A stretch of DNA of 34,554 nucleotides from Herminiimonas sp. (GTDB lineage Bacteria; Pseudomonadota; Gammaproteobacteria; Burkholderiales; Burkholderiaceae_D), in assembly GCA_014377845.1 (NCBI GenBank), contig JACMOV010000110.1, positions 1 through 34,554 of the forward strand. Reading direction: 5' to 3'. How positions within the stretch are numbered: position 1 is the stretch's first letter; every line of letters begins with the position of its first letter. Positions 26,340 to 34,554 of the stretch are shown here, in pieces. Under the pieces are notes generated by a model. That model did not search any database. It had not been told where the DNA came from and saw nothing but the letters and a program-made list of their open reading frames with translations. Made by a program: the position numbers and the translations under genes.

Positions 26340-29300
26340 TCAAGGCGTCGGCGGCTTGCCGGTCAGCTTGTCGAAGCGCCTGCTGTAGAGCACATCCATG
26401 CCCGTCACCGCACCACCGCGCACCACCAGGGACCAGTTCTGTGTCATCTCGTAGGTGAGCTTGACGACGCTGCTGGCTCCGGCCAGGCCTTGTTCATAAC
26501 CGACGTAGAGACGGTTCGAAATTTCCTTGCCGAGATTGACGACCTGCGCGCCGGTCTTGCCGTATTCGCTGGCGCCGATCGAAAGCTGGTCGAGCCCGAC
26601 CCGATTGGCGATGCTCGAGCCGCCGAATTTGTTGAGCAGGCCCAGGGCGGCGCTCTGCACCGCGCCCTGCGCCTGGCCGGAACCGGCAGTAGCGCTGCTG
26701 GCGTGGCCGAACACCAGCCAGGACAGTTTTTCTTCTTCGGGCAGGTTCGGCTCCGATGTCAGGTCCAGCCGTGGCTGGCGTACCGTGCCGGTAACCTGCA
26801 CCCCGGCAGGCACCGCCTGATTACGCCGCATGGCAAGGATGTTGATGCTTGGATTCTCGAAGCCGCCCTGGAACGTGATCAGTCCGCGCTCGATCGCCAG
26901 CTTGGCGCCGAACGCTTCGTAGACGCCGCTGACCACGCGCACCGTGCCGAATGCCTGCGGCGGCTGGTTCGGACCGCTGCGCACGTCCAGTGCACCTGCC
27001 AGGAACAGATCGGCGCCGGCGCCCTTGAAGCGAAAGCTGTTGCCCAGATCGATCGTGACGTTGACACGCGGCGGCAGCAGGCTCGCCATGCTGGCGGGTT
27101 TGGGCGCCGCGGGCAGCGGCGGTGGCGCCAGCACCAGCGGCTTTTTCGGCGCTGCGCCCTGATGCACGATCACCACGTCGTCGCTCAGTTGCGGCGCCGC
27201 CTTGTCGGGCAGGGTGAAAAGCGCCCTGTCGACCGTGAACCTACCGGTCACCTGCAACTGCTGGCCGACGTTCGCCATCCGTGCCTGTCCGGACAACGTC
27301 AACTGGCGCGACGGATCGCTCAGCAGTTCGAGCCGCTCCGCCGTGATCAGGGCGGTCAGGTCCTGTCCGGTCGGCTCCAGCGGAATCCGGCCGGTCGCGC
27401 GCAACGTGCCGCTGCCGCCATGGAATACCACTTCGCGCAGATCGACAAAGTTGTTGTCCAGCGTGATGCGCGCAGTGCCGTCTTTCAACCGCACGCCCTG
27501 GTCGAACAGGGTCAGCGCCAGCCGGTCGCCATTGACGTTGCCGGAGAACCTGGGCGCGCCGACCGAGCCGGTGGCGGCCAGATTCAGGCTGATGCTGCCG
27601 TCGAGCGCGACCTGGGGCCCGGCCAGCACGCCAAGACTGCGCAATTGCGGCATCGCGCCAGTCACGGTTGCCGCCAGCGGTGACGCCGCACCCACGGTCA
27701 GACCGCCGCCAGACCGGATCAGCCCGATCGTGCCCTGTGCCGCGAGCGTGCCGATGCGCGTCGCGCCGAAGTTGGTCGTGATCGCGGCGCTCGTGCCCTG
27801 CAGATCGGCGCGCAGCCGCAGGGCATTGATGCCGAGCGCACTTTCGCCGTACGGCGTGGCGGCGACGATATCACCGCCGCGCCGCGCGATTTGCAGAAAG
27901 CCGGTGGCGGTCTCGGCCAGGCTGAACTTCCAGCTGCCGTCGAGCGCGAGGCTGGTCTTCACCGGTGCTGGCGCCGCGGTGAACTTGCGCCGCAGCTCCA
28001 GCAGGTCGGCCACCTGCAATCCGTTGAATGCGCCCTCCGAGCGGATCAGGCCGGGGCCGTATTCGAAGCCCTTCAGATCGATGTCGGCCGGGCCGAGGGT
28101 CAGGCGGGTAGCGCCCAGCGTAATCCGGCCCGGGGCAACCTTGAGCGTCAGCGGCGCGCCGATGGCAACCCGCGGCACGCCACGATTGTCGAGCGTGCGC
28201 ACCGCGCCGTCCCATGCATAGCCTTGTTCCTGTAGCTTGATGCTGCCCTGCGCCGCCACGGTCAGCGCCAGCGGCTGGCCGCTCAGGCTACCCAACGCCG
28301 TGAGATCGATCGTATGCCGCGCGTAGGTGCCGTTGATGCGTGCGTCGAACCTGTCGAGGTCGACGGCGGCGGCGGCGGCATGTATGCCCTCGGCGTTGAC
28401 CGTCAGGATCACCTTCGCATTCGGATTTTCGCCGGGGACGCCGTCGACATGGGCTTCGCCGCCGAGCAGGGCCAGTCGGTTCGCGCCGATCACCAAGCCG
28501 CGCGCTTTGTAGGTCGCATCGATCACCGGGTGCGCAATCGTGCCCGCCAGCCGTCCCTGCGCCTGCGCCAGTCCGGCCAGGCCGAACCCGAGCCGGTCCA
28601 GCGCTGGCGCCGCGATCCGGAAATCGAGCCGGTCGGTGGACGCGCCGAAGCTGCCCTTGATCGCGACGTCATTGCCGGCGATCGACACGCTCGCATTGCT
28701 CGACACCAGCCGCTGGCCGAGAATCTGCAGATCGCCGCCGCCGGTCATCGGCAGGTTGTTATAGACACTGTCATGAATGCCGAAGTGCAGCTTTGCCGCA
28801 AGCGCCGGCTGCAATGCGCCGCTGGCATCGAAATCCATGTTGATACGGGCATGCACCGGCGCCGCGGCCCTGGGCTTGACGGCATGCTTGCCGCTCGTGC
28901 TGGCGGGGGCGGTCTGCACCTGCTGCAACACCAGCGCCGGATCGAAGTCCTTGAGTGCGCCCTTGACCGCATAGCTGGCCGTGACATCGCGCGCCAGCGA
29001 CCCGGTCAGATTCAGTTGGGATGCCGCTGCCTGCAGCCGGGCCGAACGCAACACTACTTGCTGCGCGTCGATCAGCGCATCGGCGTTGATTGCCAGTGAT
29101 GTCGATGTCAGCGCCGCCACGATGGTTTGCGTGCCCTTGGTCAGACCGATGTCGATCGGGCCGGCCAACTGGGTCGGCTTGAGCGCCGAATGCAGCGCGT
29201 GCAGATCCAGCGCGGCGACCTGCAGCTTGAAGTTGCCGTCCGCGCCGCGCAACTCGCCGCTGCCGGCGACCGTCGCATTGCCGGGAAGCCGGAGCTGGAA

Positions 29301-30368
29301 TGTCCTCAACTGCTGCCGCGTCGGGTCCAGCGTTACATCCGCTTGACCCGACACCACGGGCAGCAAGCCCTTGTCGATTGGTCCGGGTGCAGCGTTGCTG
29401 ATCGTCAGCGGGCCGCTCACCACCAGCTTCGAGAGGTCGGTCAGGCGCGGTGTGCCGGGGGTGGCGGCGACCGGCGCCAGTGTGCCGCGAATCGTCAGGT
29501 CCGCATGCGGGGCGGAGGCGCTGTAGACCTTTGGATCGACATGCGCGAAGTCGATGCGCACGCGGCGAAACGGCACCGGGTCGAATGGCGTGGCATCGAT
29601 ATCGGCGCTGCCGGTGAGGGCGCCACCGCTGCCGCGCAGGTTCACGCCGAGCGCTGCCAGCGTTCCCTTGAACGTCGCGTCGAGGTCGTAGCGCTGCTTC
29701 TGGAACAGGGTCACCAGGCCGGCGCTGCCTTCGATGGCGAAGGGTGGCGCCCCGCCGAGGCGCACGGTCGCCTGCAAGGCGCCGAACGGCGTGATCGCAT
29801 TGTCCAGTTTCAGCCGGTGGCGCAGGCCGTCCGAACCGGCGCTCAGGAGGATGTCGTCATATTGGGTGGTCGAGGCGCCCTGATGCAGGATCACCCCGGC
29901 GATGTGCGCGCGCTGTAGTTCGATCGGCAGCGGCAGGGCGATCCGCGTCGGCAGCGTCAGCGGCTTGGGTGGCGAGGGCACGAGCGTCACGTCGGCCTGA
30001 CCGATTTCCAGCGTGGCGATCGTCAGGCGGCGTGGTGCAAGCGCAAGCTGCCAGCGCGCCGCGAGACGGTCGATGCGGACGGTGCGGTCATGGTCCTTGT
30101 ATACGACGTCGCGCATGTCGAGACCATCTGCCAGCGTGCCGCCGGTGATGGTGCCTGACAGCGTTCCAGGCAGGACGCGGCCGACGATATGCCAGATCGA
30201 TCGCGCGCCCCATTCGGTCGCAATGCCGGCGACACCGGCGGCGATGACCGACGCAATCAGGATGCCGAGCGCGATCGCGCTGGCGCGCAGCCAGCGCACG
30301 CGGCTGATCCGCGCTTCACGCGTGGCGGCAGCGCGGGGCGAGGGGGACGGGGGCGGCGGCGGCGCCAT
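26340..30368 (-). CDS. tamB: Translocation and assembly module protein TamB
   Basis: TamB is a very long AsmA/DUF490 protein anchored in the inner membrane. Its beta-taco groove spans the periplasm to TamA and is implicated in outer-membrane protein insertion and lipid transport. The product is 1342 aa. ATG 30368 begins 2 bases after the tamA stop, so translation is probably coupled. The N-terminus is unusually proline-rich (MAPPPPPSPSPRAAA) before the single helix (SAIALGILIASVIAAGVAGI). Many repeated beta segments follow. The conserved C-terminal DUF490 region contains VPAGVQVTGTVRQPRLDLTSEP, PEEEKLSWLVFG and GLDQLSIG and ends in YSRRFDKLTG, typical of TamB. Confidence 0.95.
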   Translation of the reverse strand: MAPPPPPSPSPRAAATREARISRVRWLRASAIALGILIASVIAAGVAGIATEWGARSIWHIVGRVLPGTLSGTITGGTLADGLDMRDVVYKDHDRTVRIDRLAARWQLALAPRRLTIATLEIGQADVTLVPSPPKPLTLPTRIALPLPIELQRAHIAGVILHQGASTTQYDDILLSAGSDGLRHRLKLDNAITPFGALQATVRLGGAPPFAIEGSAGLVTLFQKQRYDLDATFKGTLAALGVNLRGSGGALTGSADIDATPFDPVPFRRVRIDFAHVDPKVYSASAPHADLTIRGTLAPVAATPGTPRLTDLSKLVVSGPLTISNAAPGPIDKGLLPVVSGQADVTLDPTRQQLRTFQLRLPGNATVAGSGELRGADGNFKLQVAALDLHALHSALKPTQLAGPIDIGLTKGTQTIVAALTSTSLAINADALIDAQQVVLRSARLQAAASQLNLTGSLARDVTASYAVKGALKDFDPALVLQQVQTAPASTSGKHAVKPRAAAPVHARINMDFDASGALQPALAAKLHFGIHDSVYNNLPMTGGGDLQILGQRLVSSNASVSIAGNDVAIKGSFGASTDRLDFRIAAPALDRLGFGLAGLAQAQGRLAGTIAHPVIDATYKARGLVIGANRLALLGGEAHVDGVPGENPNAKVILTVNAEGIHAAAAAVDLDRFDARINGTYARHTIDLTALGSLSGQPLALTVAAQGSIKLQEQGYAWDGAVRTLDNRGVPRVAIGAPLTLKVAPGRITLGATRLTLGPADIDLKGFEYGPGLIRSEGAFNGLQVADLLELRRKFTAAPAPVKTSLALDGSWKFSLAETATGFLQIARRGGDIVAATPYGESALGINALRLRADLQGTSAAITTNFGATRIGTLAAQGTIGLIRSGGGLTVGAASPLAATVTGAMPQLRSLGVLAGPQVALDGSISLNLAATGSVGAPRFSGNVNGDRLALTLFDQGVRLKDGTARITLDNNFVDLREVVFHGGSGTLRATGRIPLEPTGQDLTALITAERLELLSDPSRQLTLSGQARMANVGQQLQVTGRFTVDRALFTLPDKAAPQLSDDVVIVHQGAAPKKPLVLAPPPLPAAPKPASMASLLPPRVNVTIDLGNSFRFKGAGADLFLAGALDVRSGPNQPPQAFGTVRVVSGVYEAFGAKLAIERGLITFQGGFENPSINILAMRRNQAVPAGVQVTGTVRQPRLDLTSEPNLPEEEKLSWLVFGHASSATAGSGQAQGAVQSAALGLLNKFGGSSIANRVGLDQLSIGASEYGKTGAQVVNLGKEISNRLYVGYEQGLAGASSVVKLTYEMTQNWSLVVRGGAVTGMDVLYSRRFDKLTGKPPTP

Positions 30369-30370
30369 CT

Positions 30371-32218
30371 TCAGAACGCCACGCCTAGCGAAAGATGCGG
30401 CCGGATCTGGTGGCGCTGCAGGCCGTAGCCGAGATCGGCGTTGATCGTGCCGACCGGGCTGCGCCAGCGCGCGCCACCGCCGACGGCCTGGAAGAATTGC
30501 TTGTCGCGCCAGTTGTCGGTGGCGGTGCCGACATCGTAGAACGCCGCCGCGCCCCACTGCTCATTGAGCCAGTGCTGGTATTCGGCGCTGCCGGTGGCCA
30601 GGTAACGGGTCGGATAGACGGTACCGTTACTCTCGTTGCCGATGCTGCGATAACTGTAGCCGCGCACGGAATCGGTACCGCCGGCGCGAAACAGCAGCGA
30701 CGCCGGAATCGACGAGTTGCCGCCCTTCGCGACGACTGCGCCGAGTTCGGCGCGCAGCAGTACGACATCCCGTACGCCGACCGGAAAATATTTCTGGCCG
30801 CGTCCATAGGCGCGCACGAAGGTCTGGTCGGTCAGCAGCCCCTTGAGCGCCGCGCCGAGTTCCACGGAAACCACGTTCCCATCCCGCGGAAACAGGAGAT
30901 TGTCCAGCTGGCGGCGGGTCCAGGCGACGCCGGCCACCACCGCCTGGTGCGAACCGGGCTGCACGATCGTGTCCGGCGGCAGGCTCGCGCCGTCGACCTG
31001 CCGCAACTGGTCGTTGTAATACTCGACGGTGTAGGCAAAGTCGGCCTTGTCGGTGCTGCGCGATCGCCGCACGCCCGCGCGACGGCTGCGCAGGTCGACG
31101 CCTTGCAGGGTCGTGCGTTCGAAAGACGAATGAATGTTGTTGACGAACGCGCTGCCATCCGGCGGCATCGACAGGTCGAGTGCGCCGAACTGGCGGCGCT
31201 GTTCGATCCGGGCCTGGCCTTCGAACACCCAGGCCTTGCCGAACACATTGTTATGCGAGTAGACGCCGTCGACATGCGCCCCGGTGTCGGTGGTGTAACC
31301 GGCACCGCCGCGGATCTGCTGGGTCGGGAATTCCGTCACCCGCACGTTGACCGGCGCCAGCAGCGGATTGCCGCGGTCGCGTGCGATTTCGATCACGGCA
31401 TTGCTGAAATAGGGCGTGCGCTGGATCAGGCGCTGCAGCTCCAGCAGGCGTGCCTCGCTGTACTGCTCGCCGGGGCGAAGCGGGTTGATGTTGCGGATGA
31501 TCTGCTCCGGATAACGCAGCGTGCCGTTGATGGTCAACGGCCCCAGCGTAAAGGCAGGACCGCTGTCGTAGGCGGCTTCCAGGCTGGCTTCGCTCAGTTC
31601 CGGATTGATGCTGGCCCGCGCATTGCGCAGCTCGGCGGCGGCATAGCGGCTGGTGCGCAGGATACGCAGCGTCTCCTGCTTGCTGTCGGTCCAGTCTTCC
31701 TGGCGAAATGGCGCACCAGGCGTCAGCCGCCAGGCGGCGCGCGCACTCTCGACCTGGCGTGGCGATTCCGCCTCTGCAGCTCCGGCGATCTGCAAGTCCA
31801 GTTTTGCTACGGTGGTACGCTTGCCGGGATCGACCGTCACGTGCACGGTGGTCGCGTTCTGATCCTTGTCGACCTTCACCACCGTTTTCGGCGTGAAATA
31901 CCCCTCTGTCGATGCCAGCTTCGTGACCTGGTCCGGCAGGGTCGAAATCATGAACTCGATCTGTGCATTGTCGAGGTCGGATCGGTCCTTGTAGCGCACC
32001 AGGTCCAGGAATTCCGACAACAGCGCCTTCAATGGCTTGGGCGCATCGATCTCGACCTTGTAGGCGGCATGGGCCGACACGCTCAGGGTGCACAGCAACG
32101 CGCCTGCAATTGCCTGCGTCAAGACCGATGTGCGGCTGGTGCGGGTCCGGTAATCTGATCCGGGGGGGGCAACGAGTTCGTTCGAGGCAATCGGCACTTG
32201 CGGGGATGTCCTTGTCAT
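30371..32218 (-). CDS. tamA: Translocation and assembly module protein TamA (Omp85 family)
   Basis: TamA is an outer-membrane beta-barrel with periplasmic POTRA domains that works with TamB. The product is 615 aa from ATG 32218. The start is uncertain: no good ribosome site precedes it, and GTG 32197 (AAGGA upstream) is an alternative. A long n-region leads to the signal peptide (LTQAIAGALLCTLSVSAHA, about residues 33-51). POTRA domains follow (YKVEIDAPKPLKALL onward, with GPLTINGTLRYPEQIIRNIN), then a 16-strand barrel with GGTDSVRGYSYRSIG, the Omp85 VRGY-type L6 loop motif. It ends RPHLSLGVAF with a terminal Phe. A run of eight C lies within codons 17-19. Confidence 0.94.
   Translation of the reverse strand: MTRTSPQVPIASNELVAPPGSDYRTRTSRTSVLTQAIAGALLCTLSVSAHAAYKVEIDAPKPLKALLSEFLDLVRYKDRSDLDNAQIEFMISTLPDQVTKLASTEGYFTPKTVVKVDKDQNATTVHVTVDPGKRTTVAKLDLQIAGAAEAESPRQVESARAAWRLTPGAPFRQEDWTDSKQETLRILRTSRYAAAELRNARASINPELSEASLEAAYDSGPAFTLGPLTINGTLRYPEQIIRNINPLRPGEQYSEARLLELQRLIQRTPYFSNAVIEIARDRGNPLLAPVNVRVTEFPTQQIRGGAGYTTDTGAHVDGVYSHNNVFGKAWVFEGQARIEQRRQFGALDLSMPPDGSAFVNNIHSSFERTTLQGVDLRSRRAGVRRSRSTDKADFAYTVEYYNDQLRQVDGASLPPDTIVQPGSHQAVVAGVAWTRRQLDNLLFPRDGNVVSVELGAALKGLLTDQTFVRAYGRGQKYFPVGVRDVVLLRAELGAVVAKGGNSSIPASLLFRAGGTDSVRGYSYRSIGNESNGTVYPTRYLATGSAEYQHWLNEQWGAAAFYDVGTATDNWRDKQFFQAVGGGARWRSPVGTINADLGYGLQRHQIRPHLSLGVAF
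32162..32169 (-). repeat. Homopolymeric C8 tract in the 5' end of tamA
   Basis: Eight consecutive G on the plus strand (C on the coding strand) fall after the candidate starts and before the signal-peptide codons. One added or lost base would shift the frame before the signal peptide. It is the longest G/C homopolymer I noticed in the window. Confidence 0.8.
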
Positions 32219-32369
32219 TGCAGGGAGGGAAGCGGCGTGCGGGCGGGTTGTGACCACCGCGTCTGGTGGCGGATGATACCAAGTCGGCGGAGCGATCGTA
32301 TGTGCGTCATCCAATATTGTTCGGCCTGCCAGGACGACGCACGACCAAGCGAATTTTGCGCGCGGCCGA

Positions 32370-32738
32370 TCACGTCGACAGCAGCGATCCCACGAGGTTT
32401 CGGCCGGCTGGCGTAAAGCACAGGGCAAGGACGCCGCAATTGAGGATCACGGTCATCCGGAATGTCCGTTGAAACGCCAGCTTCGACGACTTGTGCCGGA
32501 GCCATCGTTGCGCGAGCAGGGCGCCGGGCCAGCCACCCGCAACCCCGAGCAGGTGCAGCGTCGATTCGCGGGTGCGGAGCCGATTGGCTCGTGCGGCCAC
32601 CTTGTCCGACCGATAGACCAGAAATGTGGTGCAGCCAAGAACGACGTAATAAGCCGGCACGGCATAGTGAAGCCAATGCAAGGACGCACTCGCCGCGAGG
32701 GTGCAGCAGAAAAGGATCGTGAACGTTGGGAGCAGCAT
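32370..32738 (-). CDS. DUF1294 integral membrane protein
   Basis: This 122-aa protein starts at ATG 32738 (no clear ribosome site). Three hydrophobic segments are visible: TFTILFCCTLAASASLHWL, YAVPAYYVVLGCTTFLVY and the last near MTVILNCGVLALCF. Between the second and third lies the DUF1294 hallmark: YRSDKVAARANRLRTRESTLHLL, GGWPGALLAQR and HKSSKLAFQ. Function of the family is unknown; in some proteins the domain is fused to a cold-shock domain, which is absent here. It lies on the same strand upstream of tamA with a 151-base gap and may be independent. Confidence 0.85.
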   Translation of the reverse strand: MLLPTFTILFCCTLAASASLHWLHYAVPAYYVVLGCTTFLVYRSDKVAARANRLRTRESTLHLLGVAGGWPGALLAQRWLRHKSSKLAFQRTFRMTVILNCGVLALCFTPAGRNLVGSLLST

Positions 32739-32879
32739 GCGGAGACTGAAAATTACCGCGCAGAGTTTACGTTAAACATTGCAAGATTTCAAAAATTCAA
32801 TTCCTTACGACGCATTTTTATGTTTCCATGGCAATTATCGAGGCGGCAATGACAATCAAGACTGCCTGAAGGAGACAGC

Positions 32880-33302
32880 ATGCACAATCCTGAATTCGAC
32901 CATCTGCGGCGGCGCACTTCTGAATCGACAAGGCCCGGCCCCGAGGTATTCAAATGGTGGGAAGGCCTGCCGACCGCGGACCGGCCGGTCAAACTCGCGA
33001 AGGCGTTTCCCCGCATCGTCAACAAGCTTGCCGCCTGCTGGGACAACTACGTCGAATGCGACAAATACCTGAGCGAGCTGATGATCGATACCAAGCGGTT
33101 CGATCGCAAGGGTTTTCCATTCGATATTGCAGTCGAACTGCTCGCCCTGCATAACCTGCGCTCCAGGCTGGTACCGCACGGTGCGATTCAAGATGCCGCT
33201 GGCTTCAGCGCATTGCAGCGGTCGCCCAAAAGCTGGGTCGAGACCGGCAGCATGGCGGGACTGGGAACGCGTGAGCTCGGGCTGCTTCCATTTTCGAGCT
33301 AG
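32880..33302 (+). CDS. Conserved-looking cytoplasmic protein of unknown function
   Basis: ATG 32880 follows AAGGAGA at good spacing, and the frame codes for 140 aa. The protein is soluble, with no signal or membrane segment. A charged, helical-looking middle section (PVKLAKAFPRIVNKLAACWDN, then YLSELMIDTKRFDRKGFPFD) is followed by AVELLALHNLRSRL. I do not recognise a domain. It is transcribed away from the DUF1294 gene across a 141-base gap, and its right neighbour is a decayed glycosyltransferase start. Confidence 0.75.
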   Translation: MHNPEFDHLRRRTSESTRPGPEVFKWWEGLPTADRPVKLAKAFPRIVNKLAACWDNYVECDKYLSELMIDTKRFDRKGFPFDIAVELLALHNLRSRLVPHGAIQDAAGFSALQRSPKSWVETGSMAGLGTRELGLLPFSS

Positions 33303-33354
33303 GAACCAATCTCGGCAGGCAGCGTGCCGCGGCAGAAAGGGGAAAAGCGCGGCC

Positions 33355-33444
33355 ATGATCGTCTCTTCTGTGATCGTCACGTACAACGGCGCGCGCTGGG
33401 TCGACAATTCTTCACACCGACGGAAACCTACCGGCGCGAGCTGA
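33355..33444 (+). pseudogene. N-terminal remnant of a family-2 glycosyltransferase
   Basis: The first 17 codons from ATG 33355 (MIVSSVIVTYNGARWVD) are the unmistakable start of a GT2 glycosyltransferase: the first beta strand with the nucleotide-sugar VIVTYN motif. After this the frame degenerates into NSSHRRKPTGAS and stops at 33444, so at least 90 per cent of the gene is missing. AAAGGGGAAAA lies upstream as a former ribosome site. The stretch 33445-33692 holds no intact gene. Confidence 0.65.
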
Positions 33445-33445
33445 A

Positions 33446-33551
33446 GCAGGCGTCCAGCCGCTTTGTACCCAGATGCAGGACCGTCGGATCGTCCGCCATC
33501 GCGGCCAAAACTGATGAGTCGAATTTTTGCTTCTCTGCCGTCTAATCGAAT
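33446..33551 (-). pseudogene. Possible second gene remnant, opposite strand
   Basis: On the minus strand a stretch from about 33540 to a TAG near 33440 reads as a protein-like C-terminus (KFDSSVLAAMADDPTVLHLG followed by TKRLDACFSSRR) but has no start and a stop just upstream. It may be the tail of another transferase-like gene brought next to the GT2 fragment by a rearrangement. Evidence is only the composition. Confidence 0.25.
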
Positions 33552-33692
33552 GCGAGATGGTCAAATACCAACCATCTGCCCAGGCAGGAGTCGCGGTATA
33601 GTTAATTTCTAGACAAGTTTTTGCGCTTACGCTATCCCGACGTGCGATTGCCCGTCTACGATGTCGCACACTCAAAAGTCAGGGATTCCATC

Positions 33693-34340
33693 ATGCCAAG
33701 ATCCGTCGTATCGTCTCCGTATCCCGATGTTGCTCGCCACGAGATGTTGAAATTCATTCCGAACGGATGCGCCTGTGTTCTCGACGTGGGCTGTCATACC
33801 GGCGCGTTCGGCAGGATGCTCAAGGACAGCGGGATCGCCACGGTGTGGGGCATCGAGGCGGATCCGGCAACGGCGGCCGAGGCAGGGCGCCATCTTGATC
33901 ACGTCGTTACAGGGTATTTTGCGCAGGAGCAGGTACCGGACGGCCATTTCGACGCGATCGTCTTCAACGACGTGCTGGAACATATTCCCGATCCGTCCGT
34001 GGCATTGCGAATCGCCGCGAAAAAACTCAAGCCGGGTGGGGTGGTGGTCGCCTCGATTCCCAATCTGCGCCACATCGACAACCTCGTGCACATCGTTCGG
34101 GAGAAGGATTTTCGTTACGAAGCGGTTGGCGTGCGGGACAGGACGCATTTGCGTTTCTTTACCCAAAAAAGTATCCCGCGGCTCTTCGAGCAAAGTGGTT
34201 ATGCGATCGACCGGATCGAAGGCATCAACGAATCCGCGTGGGGATATTCGCTCGCACGACGGATCTTGTTTCGGGTATTTGCCGATTACTTCGACGATAC
34301 GCGGTATGAGCAGTTTGCGGTCGTGGCGCGTTGTAAATAG
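33693..34340 (+). CDS. Class I SAM-dependent methyltransferase
   Basis: This 215-aa protein starts at ATG 33693 with AGGGA seven bases upstream; a TTG at 33621 would extend it but lacks support. Motif I is VLDVGCHTG (29-37), followed by an acidic SAM-ribose strand (WGIEADP), then FDAIVFNDVLEHIPDP (motif with the catalytic-site Asp/Asn region) and LKPGGVVVASIPNL. This is the Methyltransf_11/23 layout common in O-antigen, capsule or lipopolysaccharide loci. The next gene is an acyltransferase-3, which supports a glycan-modification role. The exact acceptor is unknown. Confidence 0.85.
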   Translation: MPRSVVSSPYPDVARHEMLKFIPNGCACVLDVGCHTGAFGRMLKDSGIATVWGIEADPATAAEAGRHLDHVVTGYFAQEQVPDGHFDAIVFNDVLEHIPDPSVALRIAAKKLKPGGVVVASIPNLRHIDNLVHIVREKDFRYEAVGVRDRTHLRFFTQKSIPRLFEQSGYAIDRIEGINESAWGYSLARRILFRVFADYFDDTRYEQFAVVARCK

Positions 34341-34354
34341 TCGGTCACTCGCAG

Positions 34355-34554
34355 ATGTCGAGCGGCCCGATCAAGGCATTCGAAGGCGTACGCGGGTCTG
34401 CCGCCATTCTCGTCGCGCTTTTTCATCTCTACGACCTGAAGCTTGTTCCGACGGGCAGTCACTGGCTGACGGTTATAAGAAACGGCTATATTTTCGTCGA
34501 CTTGTTCTTCGTGCTCAGTGGGTATGTCATTTTTTCGGCATACCACAATCGAAT
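34355..34554 (+). CDS. Acyltransferase-3 family protein (partial, N-terminus)
   Basis: ATG 34355 opens a frame that leaves the right edge after 66 codons. The start is diagnostic for the OafA/YrhL-type acyltransferase-3 family: KAFEGVRGSAAILVALFHLY in helix 1 contains the family Arg and His (R-x6-8-H), and YIFVDLFFVLSGYVIF is the conserved second helix. Such integral membrane enzymes O-acylate surface or secreted carbohydrates. It starts 14 bases after the methyltransferase and is probably co-transcribed. Confidence 0.88.
   Translation, partial: MSSGPIKAFEGVRGSAAILVALFHLYDLKLVPTGSHWLTVIRNGYIFVDLFFVLSGYVIFSAYHNR

Noticed and set aside
30395-32158. 587-codon open frame antisense to tamA
   Set aside because: The true gene has POTRA and VRGY motifs; the antisense product is Arg/Ala/Gly-rich low-information sequence.

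Overview
The window looks like a chromosomal segment of a GC-rich betaproteobacterium, most likely Burkholderiales and perhaps Oxalobacteraceae. This is inferred from the paaR/paaY/paaABCDE-G-I-K layout with a TetR-type PaaR, from OpgGH, TamAB, malate synthase G and NikR, and from protein style; no rRNA or other marker gene is present. It is mostly core and metabolic DNA with a few accessory patches. I recognised no IS element, prophage, CRISPR array or tRNA.

Layout. (1) 1-1320: the end of an unknown gene, a small two-helix membrane protein, a doubtful micro-ORF and the opgGH promoter region. (2) 1325-5211: opgG-opgH, osmoregulated periplasmic glucan synthesis. (3) 5234-10039, minus strand: a compact, overlapping operon for a complete envelope-spanning exporter (ABC ATPase, HlyD-like adaptor, TolC/NodT-like outer-membrane lipoprotein, FtsX-type permease), ending in a truncated DUF2127 gene that abuts opgH. 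It looks like an inserted cassette. (4) 10453-13409: a TonB-dependent receptor divergent from nikR, suggesting nickel-controlled outer-membrane import; NikR carries an unusual His-rich tail. (5) 13659-21798: phenylacetate catabolism. paaY is divergent from paaR-paaABCDE-paaG-paaI-paaK, with a strong palindromic operator candidate between them and a 14-bp degenerate tandem array just before paaK. (6) 21870-23600: a methyl-accepting chemotaxis protein. (7) 23833-26061: glcB (malate synthase G) with a clear intrinsic terminator. (8) 26340-32738: tamB and tamA (outer-membrane protein and envelope assembly), then a DUF1294 membrane protein; tamA has a C8 homopolymer near its 5' end. (9) 32880-34554: an unknown 140-aa protein, a decayed glycosyltransferase remnant, a SAM methyltransferase and the start of an acyltransferase-3, probably the edge of a surface-polysaccharide locus.

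How the genes work together. PaaK activates phenylacetate to its CoA ester, PaaABC(D)E forms the ring epoxide, PaaG isomerises it to the oxepin, and PaaI and PaaY hydrolyse stalled CoA esters. The later steps (PaaZ, F, H, J) are not in the window. Phenylacetate breakdown ends in acetyl-CoA and succinyl-CoA; GlcB lets acetyl-CoA be assimilated with glyoxylate, although it is a separate transcription unit. OpgGH, the exporter, the TonB receptor and TamAB all act in the envelope. No radically new system is evident. The items most worth a second look are the 14-bp array before paaK, the His-tailed NikR with its TonB receptor, the orphan ABC exporter cassette with its broken DUF2127 tail, and the C8 tract in tamA.
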